Source of the DNA: Holophagales bacterium UBA2201
GTDB taxonomy: Bacteria > Acidobacteriota > Thermoanaerobaculia > UBA2201
Reading direction: 5' to 3'
DNA: 31,764 bases
Assembly (NCBI GenBank): GCA_002327305.1
Contig: DCUZ01000059.1
Span: 129-31,892, forward strand
Under the pieces are notes generated by a model, which was not told the origin of the DNA, ran no database searches, and saw nothing but the letters and a program-made list of their open reading frames with translations. The position numbers were made by a program, and so were the translations under genes. Positions 8,287 through 16,024 of this stretch are shown piece by piece (the stretch's first letter is position 1; the number at the start of each line of letters is the position of its first letter).

Positions 8287-8370
8287 TTTCGAGTCTCGGG
8301 TTTCGAGTTCCTGGTCCCCACCGGACCCCAGTCCACGGCTACGATCTGCGGTCTACGGTCTACGAACTAC
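8287..8370. repeat. Degenerate 7-nt-period array between the convergent mazG and PilZ genes
   Basis: Phase-locked heptamers: TTTCGAG, TCTCGGG, TTTCGAG, TTCCTGG at 8287-8314, then CGGCTAC, GATCTGC, GGTCTAC, GGTCTAC, GAACTAC at 8336-8370. The first block abuts the mazG stop. The second overlaps the stop of the PilZ gene on the other strand (8367-8369). Confidence 0.85.
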
Positions 8371-9044
8371 AATTTTTTCTCCAGATACTTCTTCAGCCGT
8401 TCCTGCGAGTCCCCGTCGAACGCAAGGAACTTCAGCGCCATCCCCACCATGGTCTCCTGGCCGGTGGTCTGGCGCACCACCTCGGCTTCCGCCTTGAAGG
8501 GGACCGGGTCCTGGGGGAACATGAACTCCACGTGGGCCTTCGTTCCGGGGGGATGGGAACGCAGGGCGTGGACCAGAACGCCGGAGGCCGAAACATTCTC
8601 CATTTTGCAGAGCATCGAGGGGATTTTTCCGTCGTCGATGATCTGGACCCGGACGATGATGCGGAACAGCAGGCGGGGATCCACCCTGAGAAGACTCGAG
8701 ATGGCCGCCTGGAGTTTTTTGGGATCCTCGTCCATGGGCAGGACGAGGTTCACCTTGCCGGCCAGTTCGGATCGCGCCTCCTCCAGCCGTCCCGGAAGGG
8801 CCAGGACCAGGATGGGGGCGTTGGGACAGCGGGACGCCCGGGAATGAACCGCTTCCACAAGCCCGGGGGTCGTGCCCCCCACAAGGGGATACCCCGCCAG
8901 GACGAACAGGAACTCCTCCTCGGAAAGCAACCGGACGGCCCGCTCCACATTGTGGAGGGCCTCCACCTTGTGGCCCCGGAGGGCCGCCTGGACTTTCTGG
9001 TACACATGGAGCGGTATGCCGACCGAGAGGACACGCTTGGACAT
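8367..9044 (-). CDS. PilZ-domain protein with receiver-like N-terminal domain
   Basis: A 225-residue probable cyclic-di-GMP effector. Residues about 1-115 look like a response-regulator-type alpha/beta fold without a clear phosphorylation site (VLSVGIPLHVY, FVLAGYPLVGG, PILVLALPGR, NLVLPMDEDP). Residues about 120-222 form a PilZ domain with the RxxxR motif at Arg128/Arg132 (RIIVR) and the NxSxxG motif at Asn150-Gly155 (NVSASG), both needed for c-di-GMP binding. A DxSxxG with Asp is more common than Asn. ATG at 9044 is preferred over ATG at 9053, because the latter sits inside the TATAAT box of a good promoter. The output partner is not evident. The neighbouring membrane protein is on the same strand but has its own spacing of 70 nt. 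Confidence 0.82.
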   Translation of the reverse strand: MSKRVLSVGIPLHVYQKVQAALRGHKVEALHNVERAVRLLSEEEFLFVLAGYPLVGGTTPGLVEAVHSRASRCPNAPILVLALPGRLEEARSELAGKVNLVLPMDEDPKKLQAAISSLLRVDPRLLFRIIVRVQIIDDGKIPSMLCKMENVSASGVLVHALRSHPPGTKAHVEFMFPQDPVPFKAEAEVVRQTTGQETMVGMALKFLAFDGDSQERLKKYLEKKL

Positions 9045-9051
9045 CGTGGTC

Positions 9052-9080
9052 ATTATATCCCCGGCCGCCCCGGCTGTCCA
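9052..9080 (-). promoter_or_regulatory. Sigma70-type promoter of the PilZ gene, leaderless arrangement
   Basis: On the minus strand, TGGACA (9080-9075), a 17-nt spacer and TATAAT (9057-9052). ATG 9044 lies exactly 7 nt after the -10 box, so the transcript is predicted to begin on the A of the start codon. No Shine-Dalgarno is present. Confidence 0.8.
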
Positions 9081-9114
9081 TACCCGAGGCGGGGGGCCCT
9101 TTTCCCGGCTTGCG

Positions 9115-10386
9115 TCAGTACCGCCCCACCACCCCCATGGGATGGGCGGTGATCCACTCCGGCTCGAAGGCCTCCAATAGGATGCGCCCCGGCATCTGGG
9201 CGCTCAGGGGAACCTGGAACAGGTAGGTCAGCGTGGGAACCAGGTCCACCGCCCGCATGGAGGTGGCCCGGCTCCCCCCCCGGATGCCGGGGCCCGCAAG
9301 GACCAGCACGCCGGCCGGCACGACCACCACCCCGAGGGTGGCTTCCGGCCGCATGGCCAGCCGCGCCCGTTCCACCGCGCGTTCGAGCGCTGGGGCTTGG
9401 GGAAGGGGCATTTCCAGGGCGTGCAGGAGGAAGGAGACGGGAATGGCGTGCAACTCCTCCTCCCGAAGGGAGGGGGGGCGGCTTTGATCCCTCCACCGGA
9501 AGAAGGTCACGGCCGACCCCTCCGGATCGAAGATCGGGAAGTCCACGATGCCGCACGAAACCCCCTGGGCCGTCAGAATGTCCCACAACATCGGCACGGC
9601 GGGGCGTTCCGCTCCCCCTCCCCGCTGGGGGAACCAGAACGGGAACCGGTCCGCACCCCTCACGGGGAACGGCGCCTTGCCCCCCTCCCCGAAGACCCTG
9701 TGCTGGTACGGCCAGGTCCCCGTCAGGAGCGTGGTCCCGAGGGCGGGCCGGGTGAAATAGGAACGCACCCGGAAGGTCCCCGTGACGCCGCGCCGCTGCA
9801 GGGCCTCAACGCCGGGAAGACAGCCGCCCTTGAGGTCGTCCCAGAATTCATCGGCCGCGTAGCCATCCGCCAGCAGGAGGGTATGGCGCGTGGGGACCGC
9901 GCCCCTGGCGTGTCCGGAAAAGACGGCTCCCCCGGGGGCCTGAAAGGCATCCCGCCGATGATAGAGGAAGGCGGAGGCCACGCCGACAAGGAGAAAGATG
10001 AGAAGCGGATGCCTGCGGAGGAGAAGGAATCCGACCAGGAGGACGGCCCCCGCGTAGGCCCCCTTGTAGAGGATCTTGATGAGCGCCGGGTGGAGGAAGA
10101 GGGGGTGGAGGGCGCGTTCCAGCGGCAGGGACGCCGTCACCAGGAAACAGAGGAGGAAAAAGAGGAGGAACCGCCGCCGGGGCAGGGCCGCCCCCAGCAG
10201 GAGGAGGAGCAGGCAGGACGGGAGCCCGACCCCGAGGAGAAAGGTCCCGAGGAGGCGGAAATGGTCTCCGGTGGTGATGGGCATCTGCGGGTTGAGGACC
10301 ATCGTCAGGAACGCGGCGAAAATCGCCGCGAAAAGCCCTCCCAGCGACGGCCAGACGAGCGGTTGAAGGTTTGCAAGACGGCCCAT
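9115..10386 (-). CDS. Membrane protein with degenerate alkaline-phosphatase-superfamily domain
   Basis: A 423-residue protein. Residues about 10-145 hold five or six membrane segments (PSLGGLFAAIFAAFLT, LLGTFLLGVGL, FLLFFLLCFLV, GAVLLVGFLLL, LLIFLLVGVASAFL). The rest resembles type I phosphodiesterase/nucleotide pyrophosphatase proteins. LLLADGYAADEFW matches the first metal-Asp strand, and RPALGTTLLTG matches the nucleophile block. The end (VLAGPGIRGG, then AVDLVPTLTYLFQVPL and MPGRILLEAF) matches the usual C-terminal block. The central part with the Asp-x-x-x-His and Asp-His metal ligands is missing, as if about 150 residues were deleted. The enzyme is probably inactive or repurposed. The start overlaps the divergent pyrK promoter. 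Confidence 0.7.
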   Translation of the reverse strand: MGRLANLQPLVWPSLGGLFAAIFAAFLTMVLNPQMPITTGDHFRLLGTFLLGVGLPSCLLLLLLGAALPRRRFLLFFLLCFLVTASLPLERALHPLFLHPALIKILYKGAYAGAVLLVGFLLLRRHPLLIFLLVGVASAFLYHRRDAFQAPGGAVFSGHARGAVPTRHTLLLADGYAADEFWDDLKGGCLPGVEALQRRGVTGTFRVRSYFTRPALGTTLLTGTWPYQHRVFGEGGKAPFPVRGADRFPFWFPQRGGGAERPAVPMLWDILTAQGVSCGIVDFPIFDPEGSAVTFFRWRDQSRPPSLREEELHAIPVSFLLHALEMPLPQAPALERAVERARLAMRPEATLGVVVVPAGVLVLAGPGIRGGSRATSMRAVDLVPTLTYLFQVPLSAQMPGRILLEAFEPEWITAHPMGVVGRY

Positions 10387-10399
10387 GGTTTGCTATGAT
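10371..10399 (+). promoter_or_regulatory. Sigma70 promoter of the pyr operon, leaderless arrangement
   Basis: TTGCAA (10371-10376), a 17-nt spacer, then TATGAT (10394-10399) preceded by TGC, so both a -35 and an extended -10 are present. ATG 10407 follows after exactly 7 nt. The promoter overlaps the first codons of the divergent membrane-protein gene, so the two units may interfere. Confidence 0.82.
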
Positions 10400-10406
10400 G
10401 CCCCAA

Positions 10407-11186
10407 ATGAAGAAAATCCTCAAGGGGAACCTTCTCCGGCGCACCGGCCTCGGCGGCGGCTACCACCTGCTGGAGTTCACCGCGCCGGGCCTGGCCGGCG
10501 AAGCCGGTCCGGGCCAGTTCGTCATGGTCCGGGCGGGGTCCACCCATCACCCGCTCCTCTCGCGCCCCTTCAGCATCCTCTGGGCCGAGGGCGACACCCT
10601 CCACCTCTTGGTCAAGGCGGTCGGCGAGGGGACGCGCCTCCTCACCACGATGGGCGAGGGCGAGGCCACCCTCGTCCTCGGCCCCCTGGGCGCCGAGTTC
10701 CCCCTGGCCGACGGCGCCGTCCTGGTGGCCGGCGGCTACGGGATGGCCCCGCTCTATTTCTACGCCCGGCGGCATCGCTGTCCCGCCTCCCTGCACCTGT
10801 TCTACGGGGCCCGGACGGCGCAGCACCTCCTCCTGCTCGACCGCTGGCGCGCCCTCCTCCCCGAGGCCCACCTCCACTTCGTCACCGAGGACGGTTCGCT
10901 CGGGGAAAAGGGACTGGTGACCGCCCCGCTGGAACGGTTCCTGAAAGCGAATCCCGCCGCGGCCGGCCCCGTCCTGGCCTGCGGCCCGACCCCCATGATG
11001 AAGGCCTCCGCGGCCATCGCCCGCGCTGCGGACCGCCCGTGCTATGTGAGCATGGATGAGCCCATGGCCTGCGGCTTCGGTATCTGCCTGGGCTGTGTCG
11101 TCCCCGCCACGGCCGGGGGCTATGTGTGCTCCTGCACCAAGGGGCCCGTCTTCGACGCCGCCGCCATCCGCTGGGAGGCCCTGTGA
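10407..11186 (+). CDS. pyrK: Dihydroorotate dehydrogenase electron-transfer subunit
   Basis: PyrK carries FAD and a [2Fe-2S] cluster and passes electrons from dihydroorotate (through PyrD) to NAD+, forming a cytoplasmic PyrD2-PyrK2 complex of class 1B. Seen: an N-terminal ferredoxin-reductase-like barrel with PGQFVMVRAG and the flavin block LLSRPFSIL, the nucleotide-binding part with VAGGYGMAPLYF, ACGPTPMMK near 190-200, and the iron-sulfur ligands CGFGICLGC plus a fourth Cys in YVCSCTKGPV. The length of 259 residues is normal. ATG 10407 is chosen from the promoter spacing; ATG 10398 lies inside the -10 box. The stop overlaps the pyrD start by 4 nt. Together with pyrD and pyrF it makes a dedicated pyrimidine operon. 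Confidence 0.93.
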   Translation: MKKILKGNLLRRTGLGGGYHLLEFTAPGLAGEAGPGQFVMVRAGSTHHPLLSRPFSILWAEGDTLHLLVKAVGEGTRLLTTMGEGEATLVLGPLGAEFPLADGAVLVAGGYGMAPLYFYARRHRCPASLHLFYGARTAQHLLLLDRWRALLPEAHLHFVTEDGSLGEKGLVTAPLERFLKANPAAAGPVLACGPTPMMKASAAIARAADRPCYVSMDEPMACGFGICLGCVVPATAGGYVCSCTKGPVFDAAAIRWEAL

Positions 11187-12100
11187 GCGACCTGAGGACG
11201 ACCGTCGGCCCCCTCACCTTCAAGAACCCCATCCTCACCGCCTCCGGGTGCTGCGGCTACGGCCTGGAATTGAAGGAATTTTTCCCCCTCGACCGCCTGG
11301 GCGCCCTGGTGGTCAAGGGACTGTCGTTGAAGCCGCGCGACGGCAACCCCCCGCCCCGCATCTGCGAAACCCCCGCCGGGATGCTCAACTCCATCGGCCT
11401 CCAGAACATCGGCATCGAGGCCTTCGTCAATGAGGTGCTCCCCATCCTCGAGGCGGACGGCATCCCCGTGGTGGCCAACCTCTTCGGCGAGGAGGAGGAG
11501 GCCTATGTCGCATTGGCCCGCCGATGCGAGGCCGCCAGGGGCATCTGCGCCGTCGAACTGAACCTCTCCTGCCCCAACGTCAAGAAGGGGGGCATTCACT
11601 TCGGCACCGTGCCCGAGGCCATCAAGGCCCTCACCGCGAAGGTGCGGCAGGTCTACACCCACTCCCTGTGGGTGAAGCTCTCCCCCAACGTCTCCACCGT
11701 GGTCCCCCTGGCCGTGGCCGCCCAGCAGGCCGGGGCCGACGCCCTCACCTGCATCAACACCCTCAAGGGGATGGCCATCGACCCCCTCACCTGGAAGGCC
11801 AAATTGCACACCACCTACGGCGGCCTCTCGGGGCCCGCCATCAAGCCGGTGGCCCTGCGCTTCGTCCACGAGACGGCCCGCGCGGTGGACATCCCCATCG
11901 TGGGGTGCGGCGGCGCCGCCACCGCCCTCGACATCGTGGAATTCCTCCTCGCCGGCGCCCGCGCTGTCCAGGTGGGCACCCTCCTCTTCCAGAACCCCGC
12001 CCTGCCGGTGGAGCTGGAGGAGGGTCTGCGCGCCTACCTTGACGAACGGGGCATCCCGTCCCTCGACGCCATCATCGGAAAGGTGAAGACCCATGCATGA
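11183..12100 (+). CDS. pyrD: Dihydroorotate dehydrogenase, class 1B catalytic subunit
   Basis: This FMN enzyme oxidises dihydroorotate to orotate, the fourth step of UMP synthesis. Seen: NPILTASGCCGYG near the N-terminus, VVKGLSLKPRDGNPPPR with the FMN-contacting Lys, ETPAGMLNSIGLQN, AVELNLSCPNVKKGG with the catalytic Cys of the class 1B lid nearby, WVKLSPNVS, CINTLKGMAID, and the phosphate-binding VGCGGAATALD plus ARAVQVGTLLF. It starts at GTG 11183, overlapping the pyrK stop (GTGA), with GGGAGG upstream. 305 residues is the normal size. Partnering with pyrK in the same operon makes NAD+ the likely final acceptor. Confidence 0.95.
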   Translation: MSDLRTTVGPLTFKNPILTASGCCGYGLELKEFFPLDRLGALVVKGLSLKPRDGNPPPRICETPAGMLNSIGLQNIGIEAFVNEVLPILEADGIPVVANLFGEEEEAYVALARRCEAARGICAVELNLSCPNVKKGGIHFGTVPEAIKALTAKVRQVYTHSLWVKLSPNVSTVVPLAVAAQQAGADALTCINTLKGMAIDPLTWKAKLHTTYGGLSGPAIKPVALRFVHETARAVDIPIVGCGGAATALDIVEFLLAGARAVQVGTLLFQNPALPVELEEGLRAYLDERGIPSLDAIIGKVKTHA

Positions 12101-12782
12101 TCCCGAACGCGTCATCATCGCCCTCGACTCCTCCGACGCCGACACCGTCTTGAACTGGGTGATGCTCCTCAAGGACTCCCGATGCGCCTTCAAACTGGGG
12201 CTGGAGGCCTTCGTCTCCTTCGGGCCCGACCTGGTGCGCCGCATCACCGGCAGCGGGGCGCGCCTCTTCCTCGACCTCAAGTTCCACGACATCCCCAACA
12301 CCACGGCCCAGGCGGCCGTCTCCGCTTCGTCCTTGGGCATCTGGATGATGAACCTCCACGCCTCCGCCGGCCCCGCCGTCATCACCGAGGTCCGAAAGCG
12401 CCTCGATGCGACCGGGAAAAAACCGCTGCTCATCGGCGTGACGGTCCTGACCCACCTCACCCCCGAGGAGCTGGCCGCCATCGGCGTGGCCCTCACCCCC
12501 AAGGAGTGGGCGGTGAAACTGGCGCAGACCGGCAAGGCCTCCGGCCTCGACGGCGTGGTGTGCTCCGCCCACGAGGCCGCCTTCATCAAGGAGGCCTGCG
12601 GCAAGGAGTTCGTCACGGTGGTCCCGGGGATCCGTCTGCCCGAGGGCGATGTTCACGACCAGAAGCGCATCGCCACGCCGACCTTCGCCTTCGCCAACGG
12701 CGCCGACTACATCGTAGTCGGCCGTCCGGTCACGCAGGCGAAGGATCCGAGGGAGGCGTTTGAGAGGCTGCTTAACGCTTAA
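12093..12782 (+). CDS. pyrF: Orotidine-5'-phosphate decarboxylase
   Basis: PyrF decarboxylates OMP to UMP, the last step of the de novo pathway. The catalytic DxKxxD tetrad region appears as LFLDLKFHDIPNT near residues 55-67. Other family marks are VIIALDSSDADTV at the N-terminus, FKLGLEAFVSFGP, GVTVLTHLT, GVVCSAHEA, TVVPGIRLP and the phosphate loop YIVVGRPVTQAKDP at the end. 229 residues is normal for the group I enzyme. ATG 12093 overlaps the pyrD stop by 8 nt, with GGAAAGG upstream, so it is translationally coupled. A block of 7-nt repeats starts 34 nt after the stop. Confidence 0.95.
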   Translation: MHDPERVIIALDSSDADTVLNWVMLLKDSRCAFKLGLEAFVSFGPDLVRRITGSGARLFLDLKFHDIPNTTAQAAVSASSLGIWMMNLHASAGPAVITEVRKRLDATGKKPLLIGVTVLTHLTPEELAAIGVALTPKEWAVKLAQTGKASGLDGVVCSAHEAAFIKEACGKEFVTVVPGIRLPEGDVHDQKRIATPTFAFANGADYIVVGRPVTQAKDPREAFERLLNA

Positions 12783-12783
12783 G

Positions 12784-12844
12784 GCGGGAAAGCGGGAAGG
12801 CTGAGGGCGGAAGAAGTTTCAGGTTTCAGGTTTCATGTTTCAAG
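12784..12844 (+). repeat. Short tandem repeats after pyrF, including a 7-nt array
   Basis: Two copies of GCGGGAA with an 8-nt period at 12784-12799, then TTTCAGG, TTTCAGG, TTTCATG, TTTCAAG in perfect phase at 12817-12844. The same TTTCAGG unit recurs after the kinase gene at 31002. Confidence 0.8.
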
Positions 12845-12913
12845 CTGCAAAACCACTTCCAGTTATGCTATTTCAATCTCCATCAGCACTGATAGGATAG
12901 AAACAAAGCGGAA

Positions 12914-13612
12914 TCAGCTTATCCAAGCCATTGATCTTTTTGTTATACGCCATTGTCCTTGTTGGTAATCTAAAAAAATGGCCATTCCTCTACCCCATAG
13001 TCCATCACAGCTAAATTCTAAATAGACACAAGCTTCTTTCCGATCATTTGAGTAGCCTGGAAGAGATAGCTCCAACAAGCCTCCGGCTTCAGGAAAGACA
13101 CGATAAAATTCCTTCCAAAAACCTTTATTAAATGCACTCCTTATCTTTAGTCTATCTTCGAAGCGAAACGCTCTTTTCGATTCAAGTGAAGGCAATAAAG
13201 CCATATATTTATTCCGATTGATGCAATCATCCATTTGTGAATGATCTTCGCCTATGGTCTCATAGAGTGCCTGAGATGCAATACATTGATGCGAGGGAGG
13301 AGGAGGATCAGTTGCACCATGAAACTCAAGATAACCTTTTTCGTTCGGAGTGATTTTATAAAGACCAATCTTTGCGCATTTTTCAAGAATAAATGTTTGG
13401 CGTTGAACTATCAGTATTTTTTCACCGGATTTTAAGGATTCAGGAATCTCAACTTTATCAAATACGTACTCAATGGCTATGGCAAGGATTTCTGCATCGG
13501 CCGGTTTGGGCAGCGATGGCGCAGGGCGCTTGGGCGGAATGGTCGTCGGCTCGGCGCCGCAGCTCATCATCATTGCCCCCAGTATCAGAAGTGTCCAAAG
13601 TGGGCGTTTCAT
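12914..13612 (-). CDS. AT-rich probable lipoprotein of unknown function
   Basis: 232 residues. MKRPLWTLLILGAMMMSCG has a basic start, a hydrophobic core and a plausible lipobox ending at Cys18, although Met at -3 is not ideal. A Pro-rich linker follows (IPPKRPAPSLPKPA). I do not recognise the mature domain; it is mixed, charged, and contains five further Cys. Coding of the first 35 residues is GC-rich like the genome, but the rest is AT-rich: bases 13021-13080 are 26/60 G+C by hand count. This suggests a foreign or relaxed segment joined to a local signal sequence. It has its own promoter (13623-13651) and stands alone between pyrF and the hydrolase gene. Confidence 0.72.
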   Translation of the reverse strand: MKRPLWTLLILGAMMMSCGAEPTTIPPKRPAPSLPKPADAEILAIAIEYVFDKVEIPESLKSGEKILIVQRQTFILEKCAKIGLYKITPNEKGYLEFHGATDPPPPSHQCIASQALYETIGEDHSQMDDCINRNKYMALLPSLESKRAFRFEDRLKIRSAFNKGFWKEFYRVFPEAGGLLELSLPGYSNDRKEACVYLEFSCDGLWGRGMAIFLDYQQGQWRITKRSMAWIS

Positions 13613-13622
13613 CGCTTTGTTA

Positions 13623-13651
13623 ACTGTAGCGCTTTATTGACTCAGAGTCAA
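13623..13651 (-). promoter_or_regulatory. Sigma70-type promoter of the lipoprotein gene
   Basis: On the minus strand, TTGACT (13651-13646), a 17-nt spacer and TACAGT (13628-13623), then 10 nt to ATG 13612, giving a predicted leader of only 3-4 nt. The -35 box lies inside a near-perfect palindrome TTGACTCAGAGTCAA (13637-13651), which could be an operator. Confidence 0.7.
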
Positions 13652-13741
13652 ACCACATCATCCAGAATTCCTTGCCTTCCGCCCTTTGCTTGGTCCCGAC
13701 GAGGGTTCAAGACGCCCGCAAAGGATGTCGCCCCTGCTCCA

Positions 13742-13783
13742 CCTTCAGCCTTCTTAATTCATAATTTTTAATTCATAATTTAT
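13742..13783 (-). repeat. Six-unit 7-nt-period array at the 3' end of the MBL gene
   Basis: Plus-strand units CCTTCAG, CCTTCTT, AATTCAT, AATTTTT, AATTCAT, AATTTAT run without a break at 7-nt phase. The last unit contains the stop codon of the hydrolase gene on the minus strand. The unit sequence changes from GC-containing to AT-only while the period is kept. Confidence 0.85.
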
Positions 13784-14424
13784 AAGGTGAACAACCCGCC
13801 CGACAGATACGGATTCGACCGCGCCTCCCGCTCGATGGTCGTCGCGGGCCCATGCCCGGGATAGGCAATCGTGGCCGGCGGCAGGGCCTTCACTTTATCC
13901 AACGAGGCCTGCAACTGCGCCGGCGACCCGCCGGGCAGGTCGGTGCGGCCCACCGAACCGGCGAAGAGGAGGTCGCCGGTGAAGAGGCGCTCCTCGAGTT
14001 TGTAGCACAGCGATCCTGGGGTGTGGCCGGGGGTGTGGAGGGCCTCGAAGGCCAGCGTCCCCAGCGTCAGCGTTTCGCCGCCGGCCAGGAAGTGCTCGGG
14101 GACCGGCGGCTCCCCCATGAAGATGCCGAAATGGGCCCCCTGCTCCCGAATGGAGGCCAGGTGGGAGGCGTCGTCTTTGTGCATGTAGAACGGGACGGCG
14201 TACCGTTCCATGAACGGCTTCAGACCCCCGGCGTGGTCCAGGTGCCCGTGGGTGAGGAGGGCCGCCAGCGGCTTGAGGCCATAGGTGTCGATGATGGCGC
14301 CGATGCGGGGGACCTCGTCGCCGGGATCGACGACCGCACAATCCTTCGACGCATCGTCCCAGACGATATAGCAGTTGGATTGGAAGGGGCCGACGGCGAC
14401 CGCCTCGACGCGGATGGTGTTCAT
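13780..14424 (-). CDS. Metallo-beta-lactamase-fold hydrolase, glyoxalase II-like
   Basis: A 214-residue zinc hydrolase of the YcbL/GloB-like branch, likely a thioesterase such as hydroxyacylglutathione-type hydrolase. Seen: NCYIVWDD near the start, the Asp strand AVVDPGDEVP, the metal motif THGHLDHAGG (HxHxDH), the second His in LHTPGHTPGSL, the bridging Asp in LFTGDLLFAGSVGRTD, and YPGHGPATTI near the C-terminus. All expected ligands are intact. The usual GloB C-terminal substrate domain is absent, so the true substrate is open. ATG 14424 (MNTIRV) is preferred to ATG 14433, because the latter lies within a TAGAAT box that sits 7 nt from 14424. Confidence 0.88.
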   Translation of the reverse strand: MNTIRVEAVAVGPFQSNCYIVWDDASKDCAVVDPGDEVPRIGAIIDTYGLKPLAALLTHGHLDHAGGLKPFMERYAVPFYMHKDDASHLASIREQGAHFGIFMGEPPVPEHFLAGGETLTLGTLAFEALHTPGHTPGSLCYKLEERLFTGDLLFAGSVGRTDLPGGSPAQLQASLDKVKALPPATIAYPGHGPATTIEREARSNPYLSGGLFTL

Positions 14425-14431
14425 TTCACTC

Positions 14432-14437
14432 ATTCTA
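14432..14437 (-). promoter_or_regulatory. Probable -10 box of the MBL hydrolase gene, leaderless arrangement
   Basis: Minus-strand TAGAAT (14437-14432) is followed after 7 nt by ATG 14424. No -35 box or Shine-Dalgarno is evident. The call rests on the spacing shared with other genes in the window. Confidence 0.5.
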
Positions 14438-14469
14438 ACGGCTCCCGTGCGGCGTCTATTCGCTCCCGG

Positions 14470-14498
14470 CTTCCGGCCTTCCAGCCTTCAGCCTTCCA
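14470..14498. repeat. Mixed 7/8-nt tandem array
   Basis: GCCTTCCA (14476-14483), GCCTTCA (14484-14490) and GCCTTCCA (14491-14498) follow a related CTTCCGG. It lies between the dipeptidase 3' end and the hydrolase promoter. Confidence 0.7.
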
Positions 14499-14504
14499 GC
14501 GTTT

Positions 14505-15941
14505 CTATGCCAAGTCCCTCAGGATGGACTTGAGAAACCCGTAGAAGCGCTCCACGCTCTCGATGTGGACCCGCTCGTCGGGGCTGTGGACGTTCTCCTG
14601 CAGGGGGCCGATGGAGACCATATCCATGCCGGGATAGCGCTCGCCGATGATCCCGCACTCGAGCCCCGCGTGGATGGCCTTGATGGCCGGTTCCGTGCCG
14701 AAGTGCTTCTTGTGCTGGGCGATGACGGCCTTCAGGATGGGGGAATCCAGGTTGGGTTTCCAGCCGGGGTAGCCGCTGGAGGACTTAACCCGGGCGCCCG
14801 CGAGGGTCCCCACTGCGGCGACCATCTCCACGGCCCAGTTGATCTGCGAAGCGACGGAGGAGCGCTGGGAAGTGGCCACCTCAACCGTCTTGTCCGTGCT
14901 GGCGACGATGGCGAAGTTGGTGGAGGTCTCCACCAGGCCGGGGATCTCCTGGCTCATCTTCAGCACGCCGTGGGGCAGGGCGGAGCAGAAGGCCAGCAGC
15001 TTGGCGGTGAACTTGGGATCGAACGGGCTGAAGGCGGCCTTGGCCTTCTCCACGGCGATCTGCAGGCCGGGGTCCACCTTGCCCAATTCCGCCCGGATGG
15101 CGGCCTCGAACCGCTTGGCGGCGGTCTTGAGCTTCTTGTCGTCCTTGCAATGGACGACCGCGGCGGCCTCGCGGGCGATGGCGTTGCGCTTGGAGCCGCC
15201 GTCGAGGGAGACCAGCGTGAGGGGGCCGTCGGCCTGAAGGGAGCAGAGGAGGCGGACCAGGATGCGGACGGCGTTGCCCCGCTGTTCGTGGATGTCCACG
15301 CCGGAGTGGCCGCCGCGGAGGCCCCGGACGACGATCTTAAAGGCGGGAACGCGGCTTTTGCCCTTCTCGCGTCTGGTCCGGAGGGTGAACAGGGTGTCGC
15401 GGCCGCCGGCGCACCCGACATAGACGGCGCCCTCCTCCTCGGTGTCGAGGTTGAGCATCCGCCGGGCCTTGACGAAACCGGGCTTGAGGTTGAAGGCGCC
15501 GTTGAGGCCCGTCTCCTCGTCCACGGTGAAGAGCATCTCCAGGGGGCCGTGCTGGACCTCCCGGTCCTCGATGAGGGCCAGGGAGGTGGCCACGGCGATG
15601 CCGTTGTCGGCGCCGAGGGAGGTGCCGGTGGCCTTGACATAGGGGCCGTCCACCCTCAGGCGGATGGGGTCCTTGGTGAAATCGTGTTTGACGTCGGAGT
15701 TCTTCTCGCACACCATGTCCAGGTGCCCCTGGAGGATGAGGGGGGCGACCCGCTCGCGGCCCGGCGTGGCGGGTTTGCGGACCACCACATTGCCCTGCTG
15801 GTCGCGGTCCGCTTTCAGGCCGTGGGCCCTGGCCACGGAGAGGACGTAGTCGCCGACGGCCTTTTCGTTCCCGCTGCACCGGGGAATGGCGCTGATGGCC
15901 TCGAAGTATTTCCAGAGCAACTGGGGCTTCAGATTGAGCAT
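14505..15941 (-). CDS. pepD: Aminoacyl-histidine dipeptidase (M20C family)
   Basis: A cytosolic di-zinc dipeptidase with broad specificity, including X-His dipeptides. The 478-residue length matches PepD. Seen in order: FEAISAIPRCSGNE near 14-27, the metal block LILQGHLDMVCEK near 68-80, the bridging Asp in TSLGADNGIAVA, the catalytic base in FTVDEETGLNGAF, NLDTEEEGAVYVGCAGG, LRGGHSGVDIH in the dimerisation lid, VEVATSQRSSV, and the late AIHAGLECGIIGE followed by MVSIGPLQENVHSPDE. All metal ligands appear to be present. AAAGGAGAG upstream of ATG 15941 is a good ribosome site, unlike many monocistronic heads here. It is divergent from the nucleotidyltransferase gene. Confidence 0.95.
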   Translation of the reverse strand: MLNLKPQLLWKYFEAISAIPRCSGNEKAVGDYVLSVARAHGLKADRDQQGNVVVRKPATPGRERVAPLILQGHLDMVCEKNSDVKHDFTKDPIRLRVDGPYVKATGTSLGADNGIAVATSLALIEDREVQHGPLEMLFTVDEETGLNGAFNLKPGFVKARRMLNLDTEEEGAVYVGCAGGRDTLFTLRTRREKGKSRVPAFKIVVRGLRGGHSGVDIHEQRGNAVRILVRLLCSLQADGPLTLVSLDGGSKRNAIAREAAAVVHCKDDKKLKTAAKRFEAAIRAELGKVDPGLQIAVEKAKAAFSPFDPKFTAKLLAFCSALPHGVLKMSQEIPGLVETSTNFAIVASTDKTVEVATSQRSSVASQINWAVEMVAAVGTLAGARVKSSSGYPGWKPNLDSPILKAVIAQHKKHFGTEPAIKAIHAGLECGIIGERYPGMDMVSIGPLQENVHSPDERVHIESVERFYGFLKSILRDLA

Positions 15942-16024
15942 GGGTGGCTCTCCTTTCGGGTTGAATCGTATAATTTAACACGGCAGGTCCCCACGGCGCA
16001 ACCGGAACCCGAAGCCGGCCATCG

